Shown: positions 9,812-18,868, counted from the stretch's first letter. The stretch: DNA of 64,000 nucleotides from Ktedonobacteria bacterium brp13 (GCA_015099395.1 AP024096.1:3844001-3908000); one strand, 5' to 3'. Numbers and translations: made by a program. Notes: generated by a model from the letters alone, not told the origin.

Positions 9812-11455
9812 ATGTGTAATGAAACGATACCGGTCTTGATTGTCGGTGCTGGACCTGTTGGGCTGACAGCTTCGCTCTTGCTGGCACACCAGGAGATACG
9901 CTCAGTACTGGTGGAGCGACACTCAGGCACATCTATTCATCCCAGGGCAAAGGGGATCAACATTCGCTCAATGGAACTGTTCCGGCTCATGGGGTTGGAG
10001 GAACGCATTCGCGCCGCAGGCAATGAACTGGTCGATAGCACGAACTGGCTCTTTGTGGAGACGCTGGCAGGCAGAGAGATTCGACGTGTCTCGCGCCGTA
10101 GCCTGTTTGAGCCGCCGCCACAGCTTGAACAAGTAAGTCCAACCATCGGGACGTTATGCGCCCAGAATCAGTTGGAGCCACTCCTTGTCGCGGAGGCGCA
10201 CAAACTTGGTTGCTCCTTACGTTTCGATACCGAACTCATCTCCTTCGAACAGGATGAGCATGGTGTCAGCGCCTCCGTTAAAGAAAACTCTACTGGAGCA
10301 CAGTATAGTATCCGCGCCAATTATCTGCTAGCAGCCGATGGAGCCAGTAGCCGTATCCGCCATCTGCTTGGTATCTCCATGAGAGGCACAGAAGCGTTGT
10401 CGTATCATGCCAACATATACTTTCGTGCGGACCTGCGTGAACTGGTGCACGAGCGCTGGTTTAGTATGTGCTTTGTACAGAATCCTGAGGCACGCGGCGT
10501 CCTGGCACCAGTGAACAATAGTGATCTATGGCAGTTTCACGCGCAATATCATCCCGAAAAAGGAAGCGCTTTCGAGGATTTTACTCCTGCATACTGTGTT
10601 GAACTCGTTCGCAAAGTAGTGGGTCTGTCTCAGCTCGATGTTGAAATTCTGAGTGTGCTCCCCTGGGAGGCTGCGATGCGCGTTGCGGATCACTTCCAGC
10701 AGGACAGGGTATTTCTCGCGGGCGATGCAGTACATGTGATGCCACCATCAGGAGGTTTCGGCCTGAATACAGGTGTCCAGGATGCCCATAATTTGTGTTG
10801 GAAGTTAGCTGCGGTCATCAATGGTCCAGCCAGTCCAGCACTGCTGACAACCTACGAGACCGAGCGCCGCCCGGTTGACCAGTTTACGACTGAGCAAGCT
10901 GGGTTGCGTATTGAGGGTAGAGGAACTCCAGTGCAGACGACAGAGCAAAAAAAACCAGAAAGAGTAGACGAGATCGTGGTTACGATAGGGTACAGCTATG
11001 CTTCGCCTGCTGTTATCGAGGACGACGAAGTTGTCCCACACACCAATATGTTGGATGTAAGCGGCTGCCCTGGTCTGCGCGCTCCGCATGTATGGCTGGA
11101 GCGTGATGGTATACGGATATCAACTATTGACTTGTTCGACAGACATTTTGTATTGCTCACAGGTGATAAAGACACCGATTGGTGTGAGACTGCACGAGCC
11201 ACGGCGGCTCGACTAGGTTTCAGCCTGGACACTTATCGTGTTGGTGGTGCTGACGCCGATCTTGTGGATGTGGATGGGCGTTGGGCAACTGCGTATGGTG
11301 TCCTACCAGGTGGCGCTGTGATTGTACGACCTGATGGCTTTGTTGGCTGGCGGACGAAGCGTTTTGAGAGTCCATCACAGGACAAACTTGAAGCGGTAAT
11401 GAGGCGTTTACTCTGCGATTCTGGCAGTGTTGCAAAAACTCTGGGAGACACATGA
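9812..11455 (+). CDS. FAD-dependent aromatic monooxygenase (PheA/TfdB type)
   Basis: Class A flavoprotein hydroxylase, 547 residues. N-terminal dinucleotide-binding GAGPVG near residue 12, LLAADGASS (DG motif) near residue 172, and LAGDAVHVMPPSGGFGLNTG (GD motif) near residue 305 are all present. The extra C-terminal thioredoxin-like region of PheA/TfdB and polyketide hydroxylases is recognisable (LFDRHFVLLTG, VLPGGAVIVRPDGFVGWR). It hydroxylates a phenol-like or polyketide-like ring using NAD(P)H and oxygen. It follows the PrpD gene by 88 bp on the same strand, consistent with a ring-catabolic operon, though the gap could hold a separate promoter. Confidence 0.9.
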   Translation: MCNETIPVLIVGAGPVGLTASLLLAHQEIRSVLVERHSGTSIHPRAKGINIRSMELFRLMGLEERIRAAGNELVDSTNWLFVETLAGREIRRVSRRSLFEPPPQLEQVSPTIGTLCAQNQLEPLLVAEAHKLGCSLRFDTELISFEQDEHGVSASVKENSTGAQYSIRANYLLAADGASSRIRHLLGISMRGTEALSYHANIYFRADLRELVHERWFSMCFVQNPEARGVLAPVNNSDLWQFHAQYHPEKGSAFEDFTPAYCVELVRKVVGLSQLDVEILSVLPWEAAMRVADHFQQDRVFLAGDAVHVMPPSGGFGLNTGVQDAHNLCWKLAAVINGPASPALLTTYETERRPVDQFTTEQAGLRIEGRGTPVQTTEQKKPERVDEIVVTIGYSYASPAVIEDDEVVPHTNMLDVSGCPGLRAPHVWLERDGIRISTIDLFDRHFVLLTGDKDTDWCETARATAARLGFSLDTYRVGGADADLVDVDGRWATAYGVLPGGAVIVRPDGFVGWRTKRFESPSQDKLEAVMRRLLCDSGSVAKTLGDT

Positions 11456-11483
11456 GGGACGTGAACCTCACTTCCTGTTCAGC

Positions 11484-11640
11484 TTAGGCAGCCCCTCCAA
11501 ACAGGTGGGCGATGAAGGTGATCTGCCTGCTGATGTCTCCTTTGCTCACCTCTCTGACTTGCCCTTTCCGCAGCATGTTCATCATCTCGTAGCCTTGCAG
11601 TGTTCGCCATGCCGTCTCGAACGAGAAAAAGCGTGTGGCG
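11484..11640 (-). pseudogene. IS6-family transposase C-terminal remnant
   Basis: Reading leftward, the frame encodes FFSFETAWRTLQGYEMMNML, then RKGQVREVSKGD and a stop at 11484-11486. This matches the C-terminus of the IS6-type transposase fragment at 54067-54282 (FFSFETARRTLQGYE). Everything upstream of FFSFETA is missing. It directly abuts the monooxygenase stop codon. Inactive. Confidence 0.75.
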
Positions 11641-11696
11641 GCCTGGGCATCGCGTGTCGGACTCAACAGGCGTTGTCTCGATATCAATGCTATGCA

Positions 11697-12143
11697 CTAT
11701 GTCAGGGGAGAGCAGATGCCGGTTTCAAGCCAGGCGGTTAGATCTTTGAGATGAGCGCTCCAGCCGCCGTTGACGGCGATATAGTAGTTATCCCAGTCCT
11801 CCCCTGCGCCGATATCTGTATGGGTGAGATGGAGACGGGTGCCATCGTTTTCCGCTGTCAATTCAAAAGTGATCGTGGTGGGACCAGGCCCGAAAGTCTC
11901 CCAGGTATAGCTGAGGCGATGGGGTGGCTCAAGCACGAGGATCTTGCCTACTTCGAACGTGCCCGACTCCCACGCGAATCTGATCGTACCTCCGGGGCGC
12001 AAATCAACCTCGGCTTTCGTAAGAAACCAGCGTTCTAGATCTTCTTTCGTTGTCAATGCCCGGAAGACGCGTTCAGGAGTAGCTTTGATAAAAAGTTCTT
12101 TTTCAAGCACTCGGCCGCTCAGATGTGTTTGCTCCATGATCAC
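11697..12143 (-). CDS. AHSA1/SRPBCC domain protein
   Basis: 148-residue START-like protein of the AHSA1 group. Helix-grip features are visible: KELFIKATPERVFRALT, then EDLERWF, EVDLRPGGTIRF, LEPPHRLSYTWE and NGGWSAHLKDLTAWLE. Members bind hydrophobic ligands or act in stress responses. It lies 3 bp after the MarR gene; GTG at 12143 has AAAGGA six bases upstream, while ATG at 12137 is less well placed. A paralogue with the same spacing of motifs is at 50868-51323. In many genomes such proteins are co-transcribed with ArsR or MarR regulators, as here. Confidence 0.9.
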   Translation of the reverse strand: MIMEQTHLSGRVLEKELFIKATPERVFRALTTKEDLERWFLTKAEVDLRPGGTIRFAWESGTFEVGKILVLEPPHRLSYTWETFGPGPTTITFELTAENDGTRLHLTHTDIGAGEDWDNYYIAVNGGWSAHLKDLTAWLETGICSPLT

Positions 12144-12146
12144 GTG

Positions 12147-12698
12147 TTATCCTTTCTCATCAGTCTCTTCTTCAGTCAGGGAACGGAGCAGATCAAACCG
12201 AGTATCCCAGGAGGTTGAGAGCTGTTTCCAGAGATCGTCTCCTTCCGGCAACGTGTTGATTAATGTAGTAAGCACACGGCGAAAGGTGGCAATCTCATCA
12301 GAGGGGTGATGGGGCAAAAGCCCCTGATGCAGCGCGTTTTCCCAGCGCTCCAGCGCAGGAACGAGTTCGTCCTGGGACCGCCGTCCCGCCTCGGTCAGCC
12401 AGACACGCACAACGCGCCGATCAGGATCGTTGCGCTTGCGCTCTACCAGGCCCGCTCTCTCCAGTTGATCGACGAGCCAGGTGATCGAGGTGGCATCAAG
12501 CTGGGCACGCCCCCCAAGATCACGTAAGGGCAATCCATCCTCGAACCAGAGTTGGCGTAGGAGAAAGAGTTGCGAGGGCGTCAGAGCATGGCCCGCGAGC
12601 GCCTGGGTGTAAAATTTCGCCAGTTTGCGCGCCGCTGCTCCCAGCGCAAAACCCAGCGGCTCCTCGCGGCTCCCTCCCTCTTGATGATCTCTTTCCAT
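12147..12698 (-). CDS. MarR-family transcriptional regulator
   Basis: 183-residue winged-helix regulator. The core reads LTPSQLFLLRQLW, LRDLGGRAQLDATSITWLVDQLERAGLVERK and the wing RNDPDRRVVRVWLTEAGR, diagnostic for MarR. AGGAGG precedes the ATG by nine bases. Autoregulation is suggested by a perfect palindrome between the -35 and -10 boxes of its promoter (12725-12736). It is the first gene of a two-gene operon with the AHSA1 protein. Confidence 0.93.
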   Translation of the reverse strand: MERDHQEGGSREEPLGFALGAAARKLAKFYTQALAGHALTPSQLFLLRQLWFEDGLPLRDLGGRAQLDATSITWLVDQLERAGLVERKRNDPDRRVVRVWLTEAGRRSQDELVPALERWENALHQGLLPHHPSDEIATFRRVLTTLINTLPEGDDLWKQLSTSWDTRFDLLRSLTEEETDEKG

Positions 12699-12723
12699 TG
12701 CTCATATCCTCCTAATACATATT

Positions 12724-12752
12724 ATTCTAATTAGAAATAAGATCTTTGTCAA
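12724..12752 (-). promoter_or_regulatory. Promoter and palindromic operator of the marR-AHSA1 operon
   Basis: On the minus strand a TTGACA (12747-12752) and a TAGAAT (12724-12729) are 17 bp apart. The perfect palindrome TTCTAATTAGAA (12725-12736) overlaps the -10 box, the position expected for a MarR autorepressor. Confidence 0.75.
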
Positions 12753-13105
12753 GCGGAGAGCAGGCCATTCTCAAAAAGTGCTGACAACGTCAACATGCAT
12801 TCGCCATGGATACTGCCCAAAGAAGCTATCGGTATCCTTTTGCAAGCAGGTTCCACCAGTCCCACTACTGTCCAGCTAAATAATCTCGTTGCGCAACCCG
12901 TGGGTCCCACCACGCCAAGAGGAGGCATGCTTCAATTTAACACCTTGCTGACAGCTCCTGACCCCTCCTAGCGGTCATTTGTGCGGTCAGAGGCGCATAC
13001 TGGCATCACGTATAGGACGGGGGAAAGAGCTCTCAAGCCGCTTCTCATGACTATTCCCTCGTTGTGAGATTTTGGATAGTGTACAGCTTTGAGACAGAAC
13101 TTAAT
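12753..13105. other. Intergenic stretch without recognised genes
   Basis: About 350 bp between the marR promoter and the permease fragment. No supported coding sequence. A GCGGTCA-n-GCGGTCAG motif near 12972-12993 weakly resembles one seen at 31532 and 52177. Confidence 0.35.
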
Positions 13106-13189
13106 ACTCTGTGGGTCACGTTGGTCTACACAATCATCTTCGCCGTTGCTGCGATTCTCTTGACAAGACTACGTGACGTGAAAGAATAG
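13106..13189 (+). pseudogene. ABC permease 3'-end fragment (duplicate of the 54.4 kb gene)
   Basis: The last 27 codons of an ABC-2 type permease, TLWVTLVY-(T)-IIFAVAAILL then TRLRDVKE and stop, differing at one residue from the end of the permease at 54389-55297. No upstream coding sequence remains. The terminator hairpin that follows the 54-kb gene is duplicated with it, so this is a truncated paralogue. Confidence 0.85.
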
Positions 13190-13237
13190 CCATCATATAA
13201 CATCTCTGCCTGACATAAAAATCAAAAGCGTCTTGAT

Positions 13238-13296
13238 AAAAGGAAGAGCATCGTTTTTTCACAAATGGTGAAGAACGATGCTCTTCCTTTTTTATA
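13238..13296 (+). terminator. Intrinsic terminator
   Basis: Left arm AAAGGAAGAGCATCGTT pairs perfectly with AACGATGCTCTTCCTTT around an 18-base loop, followed by TTTTATATTTT. It ends the permease fragment, and a close copy lies at 54288-54339. Confidence 0.85.
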
Positions 13297-13402
13297 TTTT
13301 ATGCGCCCATTAAGCCAAAGGATACAAACTTCCGGTTTCAAAGTAGCGCATCAAAACCCTGATACTCAGATAGCCTGTGCTCAGGATGTTTATTGATTGT
13401 TC

Positions 13403-14482
13403 TTAATGGTTCGTGTCAGGGAGGAACGCTAGACCGTGTGGGCTAGAAAGTCCAATAATGACAGGAGTAATTGTTCCAGTCGTGGGATCAAGTTTCCCGA
13501 CAAAGCCAGCTACAGCTGCACCAGAATTGGAGGGAGCCGCGGTATAGACATTCCCGGCAGCAAGGCCCGCTTTCCCATCATCACCAGCAACACTATAGAT
13601 GCTATTCGTCGCAGTGTCAGTAATAAGCAAACGTCCCTGGGTGGCAGGAATCCATTGTGTATCGTCCACCTGGGTACCGATGCTCAGACGAGATACAGTC
13701 TGCTGTGCAGTACCAGGGTTGTGAATAATGATATGCTCAGCATCAGCCTGAGAATCCAGCACTAGATTCCCCTGATTATTAATCGACATAGAATCCGGAT
13801 CAGTCAAGTTCAGCGTGACTTGCTGTTTGGAAACCACATCGGTAACTGTTGCATTGCCATTCAAGATAGGAGTCAAAATAGCCTTACCCTGCTGTAGGGT
13901 TACTTTGCTCACGGCCGGATATACATTCACACCAGCACTATTTAATGTCGGATTCGAGGCAGCAATAAAAGCATTCCCATTCAGGAAGGCAAGATCATCA
14001 TAACCACCTTTATGAGGTGTAGGTGGAACCTGGTACTCTGTTATCTTACCGGTTGTGGGATCAATCGTATAGATGTATGGATTTGCATCTTCATCAGAAG
14101 TGCCCCAAAGCTGGTGTGTGTAAGGATCGTAGCGCAGGCCATCGTTATGCCCCGGAACACTGATGGTGCGCATAACCTTCCCTTGCTTACTATACTGGAC
14201 AATAGTGCTGGATTTGTGATCTGAACCATCGGTGGCTGTGGTATTCTGATACCCGACAAATATGGACTGACCAGCAACTTCAACAGAGTCAGGATTATAA
14301 TACGCTGAGGTCCCTTTAGCAAAGATACTCACGCCATAGCCAGGAAGTGCGACAACACTGCTAGCTCGAGGAGAGGCCGCTGATGCTGTTACTATCCCAG
14401 ATTGCTTATACACCAACATCAGTGCCAGTGCAGCAAGGAGTATTCCCGCGAATAAAAGACTACGCATAACATTTTTCTTCAT
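13403..14482 (-). CDS. Secreted beta-propeller (SMP-30/NHL-like) protein
   Basis: About 359 residues with an N-terminal signal sequence (KKNVMRSLLFAGILLAALALML then an Ala-rich AxA site near residue 38). The mature part has repeated propeller blades: GYQNTTATDG, HNDGLRYDPYTHQLWGTSDE, YDDLAFLNGNAFIAAS, DPDSMSINNQGNLVL, GRLLITDTATNSIYSV and SSPHGLAFLPD. It resembles extracellular SMP-30/gluconolactonase-like or NHL proteins. No catalytic function can be assigned. ATG at 14482 has AAGGA six bases upstream; ATG at 14488 is in frame but too close to it. Gene stands alone behind the ECF operon. Confidence 0.8.
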   Translation of the reverse strand: MKKNVMRSLLFAGILLAALALMLVYKQSGIVTASAASPRASSVVALPGYGVSIFAKGTSAYYNPDSVEVAGQSIFVGYQNTTATDGSDHKSSTIVQYSKQGKVMRTISVPGHNDGLRYDPYTHQLWGTSDEDANPYIYTIDPTTGKITEYQVPPTPHKGGYDDLAFLNGNAFIAASNPTLNSAGVNVYPAVSKVTLQQGKAILTPILNGNATVTDVVSKQQVTLNLTDPDSMSINNQGNLVLDSQADAEHIIIHNPGTAQQTVSRLSIGTQVDDTQWIPATQGRLLITDTATNSIYSVAGDDGKAGLAAGNVYTAAPSNSGAAVAGFVGKLDPTTGTITPVIIGLSSPHGLAFLPDTNH

Positions 14483-14672
14483 ACTCATTCCTTACGCATT
14501 CATACATACAAGTGCGGAGGCATGTCCTCCCTAAGAGAGGATAGCGTAATTTGGTTAAATGCCTATTAATTGGCAGTTAATGTTTTGCTAATGATCTATT
14601 CGATTGAAATACTTTTCCCACTTTTCGTTATTTGCCACACATTGCCAGGTAAAGATAAGCTGGAGCATACAC

Positions 14673-15719
14673 TCAGAAAAATAACGCTCCAGTTGTTGCT
14701 ATGACAACCAGGCATAGCACACAATAATCGATCCCTTTTAGCGTTGTCTCATGCAACAGGGTACGCCTTTCATCGCTCTGATATCCACGGGCATCCAGCG
14801 CGGTTGCCAGTTCAGAAGCACGCCGTAGTGAACTGTGGAGAAGCGGAAGAAAGAACATCGACATACTCTGGAAACGTTCTTGCCATGTCCCATGCGTAGT
14901 ATCAGCTCCCCTTGCAGTCTGTGCATTCATCAATTGCTCAGCTTCATTGAGAAGGGTCGGAATAAAACGTAATGCAAGCAGCAGCATCAGCGCAAAATCG
15001 TCGACCGGCCATTTCCAACGCCGCAACGGTGAGAGCAAGATGGTCATTGCTTCCACAAGAGCAATCGGCAGGGTCGTCATCGTGAGTAATAGTGAGGATA
15101 GGTACAGGACAACAAAGACGGTAAAGCTTGTCATCAAAATCCAGACGCTGTGTTCGGTAAGCAAAAAAGGACCAAGAACGAGTGGCTGATTGGGTGCAGT
15201 GCCCAGCGTCAAACCAAGAAATAGTACAGTAATAATCACGATCAGTACGAATACGAAGCGCAACCATTTCATGATCCGATACCGCCAGATCTGACGTAAT
15301 CCTGGTAGCAATCCTGTCAGCAGGAGGCAGAGGCTAACACTCCCAACAAGTAGCACACATATGAATACAGGGCCATAGTCGGGGAAGAGCGGTCCTATCC
15401 TCAACACAATCCGGCTCTTCTGCGTGCTGCCCAAAAGTGAGAACAAGGCACTGGCAAACATAATAATGACCAGAAACTTGATTCTGTGCCACAATTCTCG
15501 CAATGAGAGGCCAGATACCATAATACCGCTCATCACCAGGACAAATGTCACAATATAGGGTGCGAAATGCCATTGCCGCTGGTTCGCAATCACCAGAATA
15601 ATGACCAGCCATACCACTAAAAATAATTTTGTTCTGGCCTGTAAACGATGCATGATACTCACACCTGGATAGAAGATACCCAGAGGAATATTTTTTACCA
15701 TCATCCTAATTCCACTCAC
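14673..15719 (-). CDS. ecfT: ECF transporter T component
   Basis: Transmembrane scaffold of an energy-coupling-factor importer, 348 residues, longer than the usual 250-270. Several hydrophobic helices are seen, with the N-terminal YPGVSIMHRLQARTK matching the family's YIPG-LHRLDPRTK region and coupling motifs NAQTARGAD and ATALDARGYQ (two Ala-Arg-Gly motifs that contact the ATPases). It lies 96 bp downstream of the second ATPase gene. The reading frame opens with GTG at 15719; ATG at 15704 or 15701 could be the real start. It completes the S-A-A-T set. Confidence 0.9.
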   Translation of the reverse strand: MSGIRMMVKNIPLGIFYPGVSIMHRLQARTKLFLVVWLVIILVIANQRQWHFAPYIVTFVLVMSGIMVSGLSLRELWHRIKFLVIIMFASALFSLLGSTQKSRIVLRIGPLFPDYGPVFICVLLVGSVSLCLLLTGLLPGLRQIWRYRIMKWLRFVFVLIVIITVLFLGLTLGTAPNQPLVLGPFLLTEHSVWILMTSFTVFVVLYLSSLLLTMTTLPIALVEAMTILLSPLRRWKWPVDDFALMLLLALRFIPTLLNEAEQLMNAQTARGADTTHGTWQERFQSMSMFFLPLLHSSLRRASELATALDARGYQSDERRTLLHETTLKGIDYCVLCLVVIATTGALFF

Positions 15720-15815
15720 ATTTCTCTTTTAGAGCATAGGAAATTCTTCAGTCTCCCTGCTCACCATTCTCGATACAGTACGCCTGATAGCCATGCATCA
15801 ATGATTCATAATGCC

Positions 15816-16988
15816 TTATCTCTCATCATCTGGTGAAGAGGGAAGACGTGCATGCAGTGGTGATGGAGGACCGGAGCCATGAGGAGCAGTCCGTTGTCTC
15901 GACTGCACACGCACGACAGGGCGCTTTAGCGTTTTCTCAAGGTCACTCTCATGATATGGATGTTGCCTGAGATCTGATCGAGATCGAGCCGATGATAGTG
16001 CGATCATACGTTCAGTAGGAGCATCTTGTTCGTTGAGATACATTTCAGAGGAAATGGACGTTCCATCAGGAGCCATTCCTGGCCGGGCGATCTCTGGAGA
16101 TTTCGGCATATCCTGCTGATCTACAAGTCGGAAGAAGTGTTTCTGCTCCTGCAGATAGGTAAAGACTTCATCCACCGTCAGTAGATCCAGGGGGGCAGGT
16201 ATACCGCGCCTGCGTACATGAGAGAGCAAATCCTGTAAAGGGGGAACAGCCAATCCCCACTCGCGTAGCCGATCATCTTGCATAAAGATATCGCGTGGCG
16301 TCCCCTGTGTCATGAGCTGACCTTGATACAACACGAACACCCAATCGGCTAGCTTCGCCACTTCAGACATATCATGCGAAACAATGATTACCGTGACGCC
16401 TCGTTCTCGTTGGAGGCGTTGGAGGTGCATATAAAATTCTGCACGTCCTTCCCCGTCCAGTCCAATAGTCGGCTCGTCCAGTATTAGTATCGTTGGCGAC
16501 ATGGCGATAATACCTGCCAACGCAACTCGTCGCCGCTGTCCACCACTTAATTCAAACGGAGAGCGTGAGCTATAGTGTTGATGTGGTAAACCAACACTAT
16601 CAAGAGCCGACTGAACACGGGTGCGTATCTCACGCCGTCCCATATGCATACGTCGCGGCCCAAAAGCCACATCAGCAAACACCGTTTGCTCAAAAAGTTG
16701 CGATTCAGGATATTGAAAGAGCATCCCGACGCGTTGCCGAAGTGCACGCAAATCGATCCGCCGATCTCCGACATTAATGCCATCAACCAGGATAGACCCT
16801 TCGGTCGGACGTAATAAGCCATTAAAGTGCTGCACAAGCGTTGACTTGCCAGACCCATTAAAACCAATAATGGCGGTACAGCTTCCGCGGGCGATCTCTA
16901 AAGTTATGTCGTCTAATGCCTTCTTAGGCTGTTGACTCATCGCATAGTGATGGGAGAGATGTTCAACTTTAATAATTGGATTCTGCAC
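15816..16988 (-). CDS. ecfA2: ECF transporter ATPase A2 with long C-terminal tail
   Basis: ATP-binding subunit of the ECF importer. Walker A GFNGSGKST, Q-loop LFQYPESQLFEQTV, signature LSGGQRRR and Walker B ILILDEPTIGLDGEG are intact. The A2-type Q-loop and the EGR segment after Walker B fit EcfA2. A tail of over 100 residues beyond the usual end is rich in Pro, Ser and Arg and looks disordered (SRQRTAPHGSGPPSPL). GTG at 16988 has AAAAGGGG upstream; ATG at 17012 is in frame but lacks a site. It overlaps the A1 gene by 20 bp. Confidence 0.9.
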   Translation of the reverse strand: MQNPIIKVEHLSHHYAMSQQPKKALDDITLEIARGSCTAIIGFNGSGKSTLVQHFNGLLRPTEGSILVDGINVGDRRIDLRALRQRVGMLFQYPESQLFEQTVFADVAFGPRRMHMGRREIRTRVQSALDSVGLPHQHYSSRSPFELSGGQRRRVALAGIIAMSPTILILDEPTIGLDGEGRAEFYMHLQRLQRERGVTVIIVSHDMSEVAKLADWVFVLYQGQLMTQGTPRDIFMQDDRLREWGLAVPPLQDLLSHVRRRGIPAPLDLLTVDEVFTYLQEQKHFFRLVDQQDMPKSPEIARPGMAPDGTSISSEMYLNEQDAPTERMIALSSARSRSDLRQHPYHESDLEKTLKRPVVRVQSRQRTAPHGSGPPSPLHARLPSSPDDER

Positions 16989-17856
16989 CAACAAGCCCCT
17001 TTTCAATCGCATCGATTGTCACGGCCTCGCTGGAAAGTGCAAAGCCTGTGGCACGCAAACGTGCTGTTAATGTGAATGTATCAGGAATAATCAGCTTGAG
17101 TGCACGCAAGCGTTCAAGATCGCGTAAGATCATCGCTGGTGTTCCCTCCTGAACAATCTGCCCTTGCTCCATTATTACGACACGTTGTGCCAATACCACC
17201 TCTTCTAACAAGTGGGTGACATGGATAATCGTGATGCCAAATTCCTGATGCAGGTGAGACAATAAAGTGACCATTTCTTGTCGTGAAAAGGGATCCAGCA
17301 TGGATGTGGCCTCGTCCGCAATGATGCAATTCGGTCGCAACGCGAGGATACCAGCAATTGCCAGGCGTTGTCGTTGACCACCTGAGAGCTGATGTGGTGG
17401 CATATGGCGTAAATGCTCGATACCCACCGCAGCTAAGGCCGCATCGACGCGCTCGCGAATCATACTGATTGGAAATCCCTGCAATGCCAGACTCCATGCC
17501 ACGTCATCCTCTACCACAGTCGCGATAATTTGATTATCTGGATTTTGAAAAACCATACCGATCTGATGGCGAATAGACTGCTGCTTTGTGCTATCTCTGG
17601 TATCCTGGCCATTCACGAACACTCGACCAGTATCAGGCAACAAAAGAGCATTGCAGAGGCGTGCCAGGGTCGACTTGCCGCTCCCATTATGCCCCAGCAA
17701 CGCGACATATTCTCCTTGCTGGATCTGCAAACTGACATTACGTAATACAGGGGAAGGCGTTGTTCCCTCCTCTGCACGCGTTTTTTGCAGTGGATACGAA
17801 TAAGTTACCTGCTGTATATCGAGAAGAGGTGTGAGACCTATGCTGTTTTGCGCCAT
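16969..17856 (-). CDS. ecfA1: ECF transporter ATPase A1
   Basis: First ATPase of the ECF importer, about 295 residues. Walker A GHNGSGKST, Q-loop FQNPDNQIIATVVEDDVAW, signature LSGGQRQRLAIAG, Walker B CIIADEATSMLD (Ala in the position often Pro) and H-loop IHVTH are all present. The FQNPDNQ-VEDDVA sequence is typical of EcfA1. ATG at 17856 has GGAG eight bases upstream and overlaps the S-component gene by 19 bp, showing translational coupling. An upstream in-frame start at 17907 lies within the S gene and is less likely. Confidence 0.92.
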   Translation of the reverse strand: MAQNSIGLTPLLDIQQVTYSYPLQKTRAEEGTTPSPVLRNVSLQIQQGEYVALLGHNGSGKSTLARLCNALLLPDTGRVFVNGQDTRDSTKQQSIRHQIGMVFQNPDNQIIATVVEDDVAWSLALQGFPISMIRERVDAALAAVGIEHLRHMPPHQLSGGQRQRLAIAGILALRPNCIIADEATSMLDPFSRQEMVTLLSHLHQEFGITIIHVTHLLEEVVLAQRVVIMEQGQIVQEGTPAMILRDLERLRALKLIIPDTFTLTARLRATGFALSSEAVTIDAIEKGLVGAESNY

Positions 17857-18593
17857 CCTTTTTTCTCCATTCTCCTTTGTACGCGAAATTTCAACCAGCG
17901 GTACCATACGCGATGCGACCAGCGACGAAACGTATTGCCTGGAAACGGTCGTACATCATGGCCCAGCCGACGCACGAATGCATTTGTCACCATATAGATT
18001 GCTGTTACAATCGGACAGAGAACCACACAAAGCGCGGGATACAAGGTGTACACCCAGTTCGTAAAACCCCAGGTGACAAAACCATGCACATATGGATAGA
18101 TGTGCTGTTGCCAGAATGGACCATATCCAAGACGAGATGCTATCTGCCCAAAAAGCGAGATAAATGCATTCAGCGGTTGTTGAACACTAGACAACAAATC
18201 ATGGATGGAGAGACCGGTGAATAACGTCAAGAGCATCACGAGTACATACAACGTCAGAGCTCCCGCGAGAATACCCAGTAGTAGCAACGGACCATGACGC
18301 CACTGATGCTTCATCGTTACACCCAGAAAGATACCACCGAAACCCTCAAGTAAGAGAAACATCAGAGCTTGCGGTCCCATCAAGATGCCTGCCAGAAAAA
18401 CCGCCACACACATCCCCATTGACGCCACATACATTCCACGTCGCAATACTAATACAGCAAAAATGATAAAATTGAATATCGAAAAAAAGGCGGAACCTGC
18501 CGGCAAAACCAGGGCAATAAAGCGAAAGACCACCGCAATATCAGCCAATAATGCTCCCTCAGCGATTTCGATAGTATGTAAATTCCGTAACAT
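17838..18593 (-). CDS. ECF transporter S component (substrate-binding)
   Basis: Integral membrane protein of about 251 residues with around six hydrophobic segments and a basic C-terminus (RRMEKKGWRKTA). By position as first gene in the S-A1-A2-T order it is the substrate-capture subunit. The FRFIALVLPAGSAFFSIFNFIIFAVLVLR region and GPQALMFLLLEGFGGIFLG resemble the MptA/DUF2232-like and core S-component folds. Its ligand is unknown; no riboswitch was recognised upstream. ATG at 18593 is preceded by AGGAG; ATG at 18605 is alternative. Confidence 0.8.
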   Translation of the reverse strand: MLRNLHTIEIAEGALLADIAVVFRFIALVLPAGSAFFSIFNFIIFAVLVLRRGMYVASMGMCVAVFLAGILMGPQALMFLLLEGFGGIFLGVTMKHQWRHGPLLLLGILAGALTLYVLVMLLTLFTGLSIHDLLSSVQQPLNAFISLFGQIASRLGYGPFWQQHIYPYVHGFVTWGFTNWVYTLYPALCVVLCPIVTAIYMVTNAFVRRLGHDVRPFPGNTFRRWSHRVWYRWLKFRVQRRMEKKGWRKTA

Positions 18594-18868
18594 TCCGCTC
18601 CTCATACCATAAAAATATGTTCTTGTTTCTCTATAAAAAATGTTGTTTTCTCTTCTAAAGTTGGGCTTTCTTTTAAAAAAGAGCAGGAAGTATCAATTGG
18701 CAATCACATCAGTGCATCCAAGATTACAACTGGCCATCAGTATAAGGCCTATTTATGAAAAAACGATGAATACATACCCGTATTTCCTATCTAGTATTAC
18801 AGCGAGACTTTTGGGTATGGCGAAAGGGTTCTGTCAGAACTGAGAACACAGAAGCTCATTGTGGAAAG

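Noticed and set aside
18606..18760. Riboswitch upstream of the ECF operon
   Set aside because: No thiamine, cobalamin, folate or other consensus box could be recognised by eye.
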